This document shows positions 17,367 through 24,407 of a stretch of DNA of 57,396 nt, piece by piece (the first letter of the stretch is position 1; each line of letters starts with the position of its first letter). Both the position numbers and the translations under genes were made by a program. Where the stretch lies: contig JAFAWA010000314.1 of the NCBI GenBank assembly GCA_019242155.1, positions 1 through 57,396 on the forward strand, in the 5' to 3' direction. The notes below the pieces were generated by a model. It had not been told where the DNA came from, made no database searches, and saw only the letters and a list, made by a program, of their open reading frames with translations. The stretch comes from Terriglobia bacterium. Its GTDB lineage: Bacteria; Acidobacteriota; Terriglobia; Bryobacterales; Bryobacteraceae.

Positions 17367-17783
17367 TCAATAACCGAAACCGTAGGGGCCGGCGTAGCAA
17401 GCACCGGATGGATGCCAATACCCGTAGGCGTCGTAGTATCCGCAGGCAGCAGGACCGTAGGGTGCGCCGTAACCGAAGTAGAAGCTCGGGCCGCCGTAAT
17501 AGAAGCCGCTCCTTCCGCCGTAACCACGGTAACCTCCATACCAACCGCGGCCCTCAAAGCCGCGCCCTCCGTTGTAATAGCCGCGGCCGCCTTCATATCC
17601 ACGGCTGCCCGCAAATCCACGAGCATTGCCGCCGTAGGCTTGTCCGCCTGAGAATCCGTGGCCTGAGAACCCGCCTCCCTGACCAACGCCGCCACCGCCG
17701 CGCCGTTGCGCCAACCCCGTTACGGGATTTAGGAACAACAACGATGCCGCTAAAAGAACAGTCCATCCAAGTTTCCGTAACAT
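17367..17783 (-). CDS. Glycine/tyrosine-rich secreted protein
   Basis: A 138-residue protein with a clear signal peptide (KLGWTVLLAASLLFLNPVTGLAQ) and a low-complexity mature part made of Gly, Tyr, Phe and Arg (GGRGYYNGGRGFEGRGWYGGYRG). Two Cys occur near the end (A-A-C-G-Y and G-A-C-Y-A). This frame is chosen over the overlapping +1 and antisense ORFs because only it has a leader, a GGGGA site upstream of its ATG and a stop after G-Y. Function unknown; such sequences often form flexible or adhesive surface coatings. The nearby redox pair could act on its two cysteines. Confidence 0.65.
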   Translation of the reverse strand: MLRKLGWTVLLAASLLFLNPVTGLAQRRGGGGVGQGGGFSGHGFSGGQAYGGNARGFAGSRGYEGGRGYYNGGRGFEGRGWYGGYRGYGGRSGFYYGGPSFYFGYGAPYGPAACGYYDAYGYWHPSGACYAGPYGFGY

Positions 17784-17870
17784 GTTTCCGTCCCCTGGTT
17801 ACGTGGACGTATTGCGGCCGGTAACGGACTCAGTTGTTTTTGTGAAAATGACGCAAACAGTTATCCGAAA

Positions 17871-18599
17871 TCACCGAAGCCAATATGCAATCGCCTTGTG
17901 CGTCAGCACGGAAACGAACAGCGCCCATCCAAAGCTAAGAAAGGTCCCGATGATAATGTACTCCGCAACTTTGCGTTGACTCGCGTCCTTAATTTCCCCG
18001 AAGCGCAGAATCGATTTTGCCGCGATCAGGAAACCGATTCCGTTTGGCTGGTCCATCAGGACAAACAGGAATACCAGAATTCGCTCCAGCCAACCGATAT
18101 AGCGTCCGCCTTGTGCTAGGCCGGTGATCTCGTTATCGCGAATCTCGTGTGCGAACGGCCGCATGGCCTTTTCGATCAGAACTCCGCCTGCCGGCACACA
18201 GGCTATTAAACCTGAGACACAATTAAGGACCGCGAAGTACCAGTTCAGAAGATACGGCGGCATCCCACTGGCCCACCAGCTTTCCCGTGCTGCGTTTTGA
18301 AAGTACCAGGCAACCCCGAGCAAGAGAATCGCGTTAATGGATTGCTCCGTAATAAACAGCGCGGCTGAATCTTGGGATGTGAGCATCTCGATTACAGCCG
18401 TGGCGGAACTCATTATTAAAATTCCAAGCAGAATTCGCCAATGGAAAGTTCCCATTAAGCAGGAGGAGATCAGAGCTACAGCAGCGCCACGAACGGCCGC
18501 GACCCGAATGATGTGCGTGCGCTTGTTTATCCACTCAGAGCGAAAGACGAATTCACCGAGCAAATAGGCAGTTAAGATACACGAAAACGTAAAACGCAT
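17871..18599 (-). CDS. DUF3307 membrane protein (SatE-like partner of SatD)
   Basis: About 242 residues, with six or so hydrophobic helices. The N-terminus (ILTAYLLGEFVFRSEW) matches the DUF3307 opening, in which a helix carries L-x-G-E/D-F followed by W. The protein is encoded directly after satD, a pairing seen in many phyla, but its function is not established. The ORF track begins at a TTG (18614) inside the repeat array; the ATG at 18599 just after the array seems as likely. Neither has a good Shine-Dalgarno site. Confidence 0.7.
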   Translation of the reverse strand: MRFTFSCILTAYLLGEFVFRSEWINKRTHIIRVAAVRGAAVALISSCLMGTFHWRILLGILIMSSATAVIEMLTSQDSAALFITEQSINAILLLGVAWYFQNAARESWWASGMPPYLLNWYFAVLNCVSGLIACVPAGGVLIEKAMRPFAHEIRDNEITGLAQGGRYIGWLERILVFLFVLMDQPNGIGFLIAAKSILRFGEIKDASQRKVAEYIIIGTFLSFGWALFVSVLTHKAIAYWLR

Positions 18600-18608
18600 T
18601 TTTTGTTT

Positions 18609-18658
18609 AGTCAACCTTTTAAGGTTGTCTCAGCTTAGACAACCTAAATTGGTTGTCT
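18609..18658 (-). promoter_or_regulatory. Array of four alternating 8-bp half-sites with exact 6-bp spacers
   Basis: Read on the minus strand: AGACAACC-N6-GGTTGTCT-N6-AGACAACC-N6-GGTTGACT. Plus-strand positions are 18651-18658, 18637-18644, 18623-18630 and 18609-18616; three half-sites are identical and the last differs at one base. The repeat unit is 14 bp. The array fills the gap between satD and the DUF3307 gene and touches the latter's possible start codons. It could be a multi-site operator, or an RNA element, since neighbouring copies can pair in mutually exclusive ways (1:2 with 3:4, or 2:3). Confidence 0.65.
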
Positions 18659-18669
18659 GGGATGTAATT

Positions 18670-19362
18670 TCATGACAACTGTCTTTTTGCCTCTCGTGAT
18701 TGTAAGACGGTCTCCCACGGGGTTTGTTCGAATTGATTAATGGTCTCCCGGATCACATGCCAGTGAGCCCCTTTGAGACCTTTCGCTACGGCCTGTTTTG
18801 AGACGGCAGGCCGCAGTAATTGCGCCACCGTTTCGAATTCGGGCTCCCTGGGGTCGAGCGCAAGGCGAGCGATTTGAGCTTGGCGTCTTGTCCACTGGCT
18901 GATGAGCGAGTCGCACAGATGCCCGATGACGCGCAGCCAATCAGAAAAAGAATCGGCCGTTTTCGGAATTTCAACCGTCATTCGCCAGTATTGTGCCATC
19001 TGGTCCAAGGCGTGACCTGAAAGTACAAATGCCTGTCCGGTTAGGAACGCGACCTTCTTTGACGGAGTTTTCTCGCCTTCCCCTAACCCGATGGCGATTC
19101 GACTATCGGCGACGCCGCCGGCGAGCAGAGACGCCCGAAGGAAGATCGCGACCCGCAGGGCCATTGCCGGGTCCGTCAAAAGTAATTGCCAACCATCACC
19201 ACGAAAAAACTCCACTTTGCCTTTAACTAAACTTCGCTTCCAGCGTGTCACCACATTGACCGCGTCGGTCAGCGACAAACGAACCGACTTCATTTGAGTC
19301 GGTAAAAGACGACTGGAATGAATGATGTCGCCCGTTAACACGGCGCGGTATTTAATTTGCAC
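18670..19362 (-). CDS. satD: SatD family protein
   Basis: Predicted ~230 residues from a GTG at 19362, beginning VQIKYRAVLTGDIIHSSRL, the diagnostic SatD opening (x-A-V-I-T-G-D-I-I-x-S). A conserved F-F-R-G-D-G-W-Q follows, and the C-terminal part contains a helix-turn-helix-like segment (VAQLLRPAVSKQAVAKGLKG). The family takes its name from the sat locus of Streptococcus mutans; its biochemical role is unclear. The ORF track extends to 19542, but that would overlap the upstream cyclophilin gene by 89 bases, so the GTG is preferred. It is followed by the DUF3307 gene. Confidence 0.7.
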   Translation of the reverse strand: MQIKYRAVLTGDIIHSSRLLPTQMKSVRLSLTDAVNVVTRWKRSLVKGKVEFFRGDGWQLLLTDPAMALRVAIFLRASLLAGGVADSRIAIGLGEGEKTPSKKVAFLTGQAFVLSGHALDQMAQYWRMTVEIPKTADSFSDWLRVIGHLCDSLISQWTRRQAQIARLALDPREPEFETVAQLLRPAVSKQAVAKGLKGAHWHVIRETINQFEQTPWETVLQSREAKRQLS

Positions 19363-19453
19363 CAGTGTGCGCTCTCGACTGAAGGGAACATCGTAGGTTT
19401 CAGAACTGCCGGTATTCAGCGCCCCAGGGCAGAGGACGGACGACAGTTCACCG

Positions 19454-20413
19454 CTACTTCCAACATTGAATTTCCACGATTCCAGGGGATTCCGCAGCCT
19501 CTTTCGTGCCGCCTGTCTCAAAGCGCACCCCGTTTGCTTCAAGAAAACCGGTGACCATGGCCGATTTTAACCTGGCTCCTCCGACTTGCGTCTCGCCCTC
19601 ATCTAAACGAGCCACTGCGTCCGGCTTTTTCTGCGATCTGAGTAAGGCCAGGTTGTTCTGCCGATCCACAAAGGCCGGTTGCAGCTTGGAACCGTCCTTC
19701 ATCGCGAGTTGGCTACATCCCTGCACCGATTCATACGTCGCGAGAACATCACCTTCGGAGTTTATGAACAGGCCGGAACCGGTTGCGGTGGGCGCGCCAT
19801 GTTCGGCAGCGGGAACTACACGGACCACTTCTACATTGATCAGCTTGATCGGGAAACGCGGCCGGTCTTTGTCGTCCCGAATTACGTTGGTGATTTTGCC
19901 GACCACCTTCTGCCCATCTACAACCTGCCCGAAAATCGTGTGCAATCCATTCAGCCACGGTGTGGCCGCATCGGTGATGAAAAACTGGCAGTCTCCGGTA
20001 TTCGGGCCTTTGTTAGCCATTGCCAATCGTCCTGGTTGATCGAAGCGTAACGCGGAGATTTCGTCGGGCAGCGTGAACCCGCAGCTATAAGCGCCGGTGC
20101 CGGTGGGATCGCCCGTTTGCACCATAAAGCCGGGTATGACGCGGTGAAAGATCAAATTCTCATAGAGCTGCCGGGTCACCGGCATTCGCGTTTTAGGATC
20201 CAGCCATTGACGTGTACCGCGCGCCAGCGCTATGAAGTTCCGCACCGTGATTGGCGCTTGTTTCTCGAACAGTTCAGCCGTGATCGTTCCCATGGACGTG
20301 TGAATGGTCGCGTACAGGCCGGGATCCAGCTTTGGAGGCGCGCCCGTGGGAGCCGGCTGTTGCTGGCCAAATAGCGGGGCGGCACCCAAAGCTAAGAATA
20401 CAACCATGCGCAT
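19454..20413 (-). CDS. Secreted cyclophilin-type peptidyl-prolyl isomerase fused to a degenerate trypsin-like segment
   Basis: A 319-residue exported protein. After a signal peptide (VVFLALGAAPLFGQ) comes a cyclophilin domain at ~34-200 with the catalytic F-H-R91, Q99 (GFMVQTGDPTGTG) and QFFIT. From ~212 the sequence changes to a pattern like the first half of an HtrA/DegP-type protease: GSGLFINSEGDVLATYESVQGC, D-G-S-K-L-Q-P-A-F-V-D, Q-N-N-L-A-L-L. In that alignment the catalytic His is E228, the Asp is N254, and no Ser motif follows, so the segment cannot be a protease. It may serve as a binding module. Isomerase activity looks intact. Confidence 0.8.
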   Translation of the reverse strand: MRMVVFLALGAAPLFGQQQPAPTGAPPKLDPGLYATIHTSMGTITAELFEKQAPITVRNFIALARGTRQWLDPKTRMPVTRQLYENLIFHRVIPGFMVQTGDPTGTGAYSCGFTLPDEISALRFDQPGRLAMANKGPNTGDCQFFITDAATPWLNGLHTIFGQVVDGQKVVGKITNVIRDDKDRPRFPIKLINVEVVRVVPAAEHGAPTATGSGLFINSEGDVLATYESVQGCSQLAMKDGSKLQPAFVDRQNNLALLRSQKKPDAVARLDEGETQVGGARLKSAMVTGFLEANGVRFETGGTKEAAESPGIVEIQCWK

Positions 20414-20498
20414 ACGCTAGAGTGTATCGCGCCGGAACGCGCTTGCTCCGGAAGCATCGGGTGTGACATGATACCTCGGAAAGCCATAGGAGTTCTCG

Positions 20499-20909
20499 AT
20501 GAAATGCACCTTTCCAATCGCGTTGGCAAGCTTGGTGCTGGCCGCCGCGCCGGCATTTGCTCATCATTCGTTTGCGTCTGAGTTCGACGACAAAAAGCCT
20601 GTCAGCCTCACGGGCACTGTGACCAAGGTCGACTGGATGAATCCGCATATCTGGCTCTATGTCGATGTGAAGGACGAAAGCGGCAAGATGGAGCACTGGC
20701 AGTGCGAAGGCGGCGCACCCAACGGGCTGACGCGGCAGGGGTGGAGCCGGTCGTCTCTGAAGGCGGGGGACGAGGTGATCATTGACGGTTTTCGCGCGAA
20801 AGACGCTACTACAACTTGTAACGCGCGCTCGGTAAAGTTGCCGGATGGGCGCCGCGTGTTCGCGGGATCTCCTGACGATAACGGCCCAAACGCGAAGGGC
20901 AAGCAGTAA
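20499..20909 (+). CDS. DUF6152 family secreted protein
   Basis: A 136-residue exported protein with a signal peptide (PIALASLVLAAAPAFA) followed by H-H-S-F-A-S-E-F-D, then L-T-G-T-V-T-K-V-D-W-M-N-P-H-I-W-L. This H-H-x-F and W-x-N-P-H-x-x-L combination marks DUF6152, a small OB-like beta-barrel family common in Acidobacteriota and Proteobacteria. The histidines could bind metal, but I know of no proven role. AGGAG lies seven bases before the ATG. The MFS gene follows 12 bp downstream, so they may be co-transcribed. Confidence 0.85.
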   Translation: MKCTFPIALASLVLAAAPAFAHHSFASEFDDKKPVSLTGTVTKVDWMNPHIWLYVDVKDESGKMEHWQCEGGAPNGLTRQGWSRSSLKAGDEVIIDGFRAKDATTTCNARSVKLPDGRRVFAGSPDDNGPNAKGKQ

Positions 20910-20921
20910 CTATCAAGCCGC

Positions 20922-22343
20922 TTGAGCGGATTTGCCATTCCCCAGCATGATGCCGGTTCTTCGGAGCCGGCATTTGCCGGCCTCATCGCTGCACGTCTCG
21001 ACCGGCTGCCATTCACGCGAACTATCTGGTGGCTCGTCTCGTTGGTTTCTCTCGGCGGCGCCTTTGACATCTACGACATTTTTCTGAGCACCTATATTGC
21101 GCCGGGCCTGGTTGCGAGCGGGATGTTCCGCAGCACCACCAGCGGAATGTTGGATGCGGACGGCGTGGGTTTCTTCATTTTCTGCACCTTCGCCGGGATG
21201 TTCCTCGGCTCCATGGGATTCGGCTTCATTGCCGACCGCCTCGGCCGGCGGACGATTTTCATTTCCTCGCTAATCTGGTATTCGTTCGCGACCGCGGTGA
21301 TGGCTTTCCAGAATACCGCGGCGGGGGCTGATACCTGGCGCTTCCTGGCGAGCATCGGAATTGGGGTAGAGCAGGTCACCATCGATACGTTTCTCCCGGA
21401 GTTTGTGCCTCCGGGGCAACGGGGCAAGGCTTTCGCGTTTAGTCAGTTGTTATGGTTTTCCGTGGTGCCGGTGGTCGCGCTGCTGGGTTGGCTGCTGGTA
21501 CCGCGCGCGCCGCTCGGATTGGCGGGATGGCGTTGGGTCACGCTGGCCGGTTCGGCGGGGGCCCTTCTGCTATGGTGGCTGCGCCGGGGCCTGCCCGAAA
21601 GCCCCCGTTGGCTGGCTTTGCATGGGCGCAATCAGGAAGCGGAAGTGGTGATGGTAGAACTCGAAGCACGCGTGTCGAAAGACCTCGGAAAGCCTTTGCC
21701 CCCTCCCGGTCCGATTCGGGAAGCTGTGCCCGGCAAGAGCCGCTTCCGCGAAATCCTGCGGCCACCTTACCGCCGTCGAACGCTCGCCATGTCGGTGTTC
21801 AACCTCATGCAGACCATTGGATTTTACGGGTTCGGCTCCTGGGTGCCGACACTGCTTATCGCGAAGGGGATGCACGTCACTACGAGCCTGGAGTATGCGT
21901 TCATCATCGCGATTGCCAATCCGGTCGGGCCGATCTTCGCCATGTGGATTGCCGACCGCGTAGAACGGAAGTGGCAATTGGCCGCCTCGGGTGTAGCGAT
22001 CGGCATGTTCATGCTGCTGTTTGCGCAGCAGAGCAATCCAGCCATCGTGATCTTCTTGGGGGCGATGGTAACTGTTTCGAACACGTGGATGTCCTGCGCG
22101 CTGCACAACTATCAAGGCGAACTGTTTCCGACGCGTGTACGCGGGCGCGCGGTAGGTTTCGTGTATGCGTGGAGCCGTGCGAGCGCGGCGTTCGCGGGTC
22201 TGCTGATCGGCTTCTTTCTGCGGGAAGGCGGGGCGACGGGAGTAGCGTTGTTCATCGGAGCCGCGATGGCGATTATGATTTTTACGATCAGCGCCTTCGG
22301 CCCGCGCACGCGAAATCTGGCGCTCGAAGAGATTGCGCATTAA
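20922..22343 (+). CDS. MFS transporter, sugar-porter-like
   Basis: A 473-residue transporter with twelve predicted helices. Signature sequences are present: D-I-Y-D in helix 1 (GGAFDIYDIFL), G-F-I-A-D-R-L-G-R-R after helix 2, P-E-S-P-R-W-L at the end of helix 6 before the long cytoplasmic loop (the metabolite/sugar-porter hallmark), and the second-half loop motif I-A-D-R-V-E-R-K. Family relatives move sugars, aromatic acids or niacin by proton symport; the substrate here is open. The start is a TTG with no good ribosome site, so the first residues are uncertain. It converges with the S9 peptidase gene, 6 bp between stops. Confidence 0.88.
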   Translation: MSGFAIPQHDAGSSEPAFAGLIAARLDRLPFTRTIWWLVSLVSLGGAFDIYDIFLSTYIAPGLVASGMFRSTTSGMLDADGVGFFIFCTFAGMFLGSMGFGFIADRLGRRTIFISSLIWYSFATAVMAFQNTAAGADTWRFLASIGIGVEQVTIDTFLPEFVPPGQRGKAFAFSQLLWFSVVPVVALLGWLLVPRAPLGLAGWRWVTLAGSAGALLLWWLRRGLPESPRWLALHGRNQEAEVVMVELEARVSKDLGKPLPPPGPIREAVPGKSRFREILRPPYRRRTLAMSVFNLMQTIGFYGFGSWVPTLLIAKGMHVTTSLEYAFIIAIANPVGPIFAMWIADRVERKWQLAASGVAIGMFMLLFAQQSNPAIVIFLGAMVTVSNTWMSCALHNYQGELFPTRVRGRAVGFVYAWSRASAAFAGLLIGFFLREGGATGVALFIGAAMAIMIFTISAFGPRTRNLALEEIAH

Positions 22344-22349
22344 ACCGGA

Positions 22350-24398
22350 TTAGCGCAACAGGAATTTTTCCAAGAACTGGTCGGCTGCTTCGTAAGCCTG
22401 TTTCCAGTGGCGGAAGAGCAGGAATTCGTGAACTTCGTCGGGAAAAATCAGTTCTTCCATAGGCACGTTCTGCTTTCTTAGGGCATCGGCCATCACTACG
22501 GTCTGGTTGAACTTCACGTTGCGGTCGTCATCGCCGTGAATAAGTAAAACGGGCGAACGCCAGCTTTCCACAAAGGCGAGTGGAGAGGAGGCAAACGCGG
22601 TCTTGGCCAACGGGTCTCCCGGGACCAGATCGTACTCGGTGCTCCAATCGTGAACACCGTGCAGGTCGACGCCGGCACGGAACACGTTGGAAGCGCGGGC
22701 CAGCGCCAGCGCGGTCAAAAAGCCGCCATACGAACCTCCCCAAACGCCGATGCGTTCCGGATCCACATCCGGCCGCCCTTGCAGGTAGCGGCCCGCCGCT
22801 TGCACATCCTGGAAATCGCTTGCTCCGGCAGCTCCAAAATTCAGAGCTTCGCGGAAGTTCAGGCCGTACCCAATGCCGCTGCGAAAATTCGCCGAGAGGA
22901 CCACGTATCCTTTGTTCGCCAGATACTGATTCATGGCGTAGGCATTGTGGTAATAGGAGCGGTAGTTCCAGCCGAGGAGCATCTGGCGGCGTGGACCACC
23001 GTGAAGGAAGAGCATTGCGGGCGAACGGCTACGACGAGGATCAGGCGGCAAGAAAAGCTGAGCGTGGATGGTGAGTCCGTCCGCGCTTTGAAAAGTGACC
23101 GCTTGGGGCGTAACCATCGATTGCAGCGGAAAACCGGATGGGACGGCATCCGGATCGAGATCTCGCGTTTCCGCTCCGAGCAGGATAGAGGGGTGCGCCG
23201 GCCGTCGCGCATCGGAAGCGAAGTAGGCGACGTGGCCTTCCGTCGTAACCGCGGGTGACCACTCGATTCCTTGGCCTGAGGTGATCGCGACAGGCGTCCC
23301 CCCGCTTACGGGAACCTTCCACAGGTGGCGGCGATCCAAATCGCCTTGGTTGGAGTTGAAGACGACCTCATGACCTGCCGCGCCAAGCGCTACTTCCTCC
23401 ACTTCGAATTGGCCAGGAGTCAGCAGCAGAGCTTCGCCGCCGGAACGAGGCACGCTGTAAAGATGCAGCCAACCATCGGCTTCCCACGGGAAAACCAAAC
23501 GATCACCAGATGCCCAAAGGAGTTGGCTTTCGGCGACCATTTCGCGAAAAACACTTCCGGGCCCCTCGCGAGCTTTCCAGATCTGGTGAACCCCGCCAGT
23601 GGCGATGTCGGCTGCGCGAATCGACCATGGCTCATCCGCGCGGCGCGGCCCGTAAACTCTACCGGCACCGTGACTCGGTTGGCGGACGAATGCGATGCTG
23701 CGGCTGTCCGGTGACCAGGCCGGATTGGAGTCCCAATCGGTGCTCGGGTCCAGGTAACGAAGGCTGCCCCCAGGGAGGTCGAAGACACCAATGAAGCTGT
23801 GATCGCCGCGGTCGCTCACGAAAGCGAGGTGTGATCCATCGGGAGACCAGACCACTTCGTCCAACTCGCCGCGCGCGAAAAATGGGCGCTCCGGTGAGGT
23901 TTTGCCGTCGAGCGCCGCCCACCAGATCCGGCCGCGGTATGCATACGCGATGCGGTCACCGGAGGGAGATATTGCTACCGAATGCCCATCGCCGATCCGG
24001 CGGGGCGCGGAGCCATCAAGCCGGACCAGCCAAATTGCCTGCGCCACCCCATGCGGGTCGAGGGCCGGGTTCGGCGATTCTCCCGCGCGGTTGGGCCCGC
24101 CGCCCCGAACGTAGACGATGCTTTGGCCGTCCGGCGTCCAGCGTAGCTCGGTGATATCCTGCCCGTCATCTTCCGTGTAATTGGTGACCTTGCGGCTCTG
24201 ATAGCCGGGCGGGTCCGCCACCATTATGTTCACCAGACCGTGCGAATTAGAGACCCACGCCACTTTTCCTCCCGAAGCGGCCGCGGTCAGGTGCGTGGGA
24301 AATGCCGAGCTAAGGACTTGATCGATGGTGAACGGTGCCGGCGCCGCCAAAGCGCAGAATACAACGAACGGAACCGCACATAGCCGAATCACACCCAC
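22350..24398 (-). CDS. S9 family prolyl oligopeptidase-like secreted peptidase
   Basis: A 682-residue serine peptidase. A short signal peptide (CAVPFVVFCALAAPA) leads into a seven-bladed propeller (repeated S-P-D-G/S-x-x-A-F-V: SPDGSHLAFVSDRGD, SPDSRSIAFVRQ) and then the alpha/beta hydrolase domain: L-F-L-H-G-G-P near 465, nucleophile S556 in GVWGGSYGGF, D624 region (HGDDDRNV) and H657 in PDEVHEF. This resembles acylaminoacyl- and dipeptidyl-peptidase-like S9C/S9B members. GTG start. It lies 9 bp downstream of ybbP, so it is likely the last gene of the ybbA-ybbP operon. Confidence 0.9.
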   Translation of the reverse strand: MGVIRLCAVPFVVFCALAAPAPFTIDQVLSSAFPTHLTAAASGGKVAWVSNSHGLVNIMVADPPGYQSRKVTNYTEDDGQDITELRWTPDGQSIVYVRGGGPNRAGESPNPALDPHGVAQAIWLVRLDGSAPRRIGDGHSVAISPSGDRIAYAYRGRIWWAALDGKTSPERPFFARGELDEVVWSPDGSHLAFVSDRGDHSFIGVFDLPGGSLRYLDPSTDWDSNPAWSPDSRSIAFVRQPSHGAGRVYGPRRADEPWSIRAADIATGGVHQIWKAREGPGSVFREMVAESQLLWASGDRLVFPWEADGWLHLYSVPRSGGEALLLTPGQFEVEEVALGAAGHEVVFNSNQGDLDRRHLWKVPVSGGTPVAITSGQGIEWSPAVTTEGHVAYFASDARRPAHPSILLGAETRDLDPDAVPSGFPLQSMVTPQAVTFQSADGLTIHAQLFLPPDPRRSRSPAMLFLHGGPRRQMLLGWNYRSYYHNAYAMNQYLANKGYVVLSANFRSGIGYGLNFREALNFGAAGASDFQDVQAAGRYLQGRPDVDPERIGVWGGSYGGFLTALALARASNVFRAGVDLHGVHDWSTEYDLVPGDPLAKTAFASSPLAFVESWRSPVLLIHGDDDRNVKFNQTVVMADALRKQNVPMEELIFPDEVHEFLLFRHWKQAYEAADQFLEKFLLR

Positions 24399-24407
24399 AG
24401 CATCACC

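Noticed and set aside
17327-17695. Ala/Thr-rich alternative frame of the Gly/Tyr-rich gene
   Set aside because: Low-complexity DNA opens several frames; only the chosen one has a leader and ribosome site.
21570-22340. 256-residue antisense ORF over the MFS gene
   Set aside because: Opposite strand of a clear transporter; its composition (Arg/His/Gln-rich) is that of a shadow frame.
22650-23258. 202-residue ORF opposite the S9 peptidase
   Set aside because: Lies wholly within the peptidase catalytic and propeller coding region.
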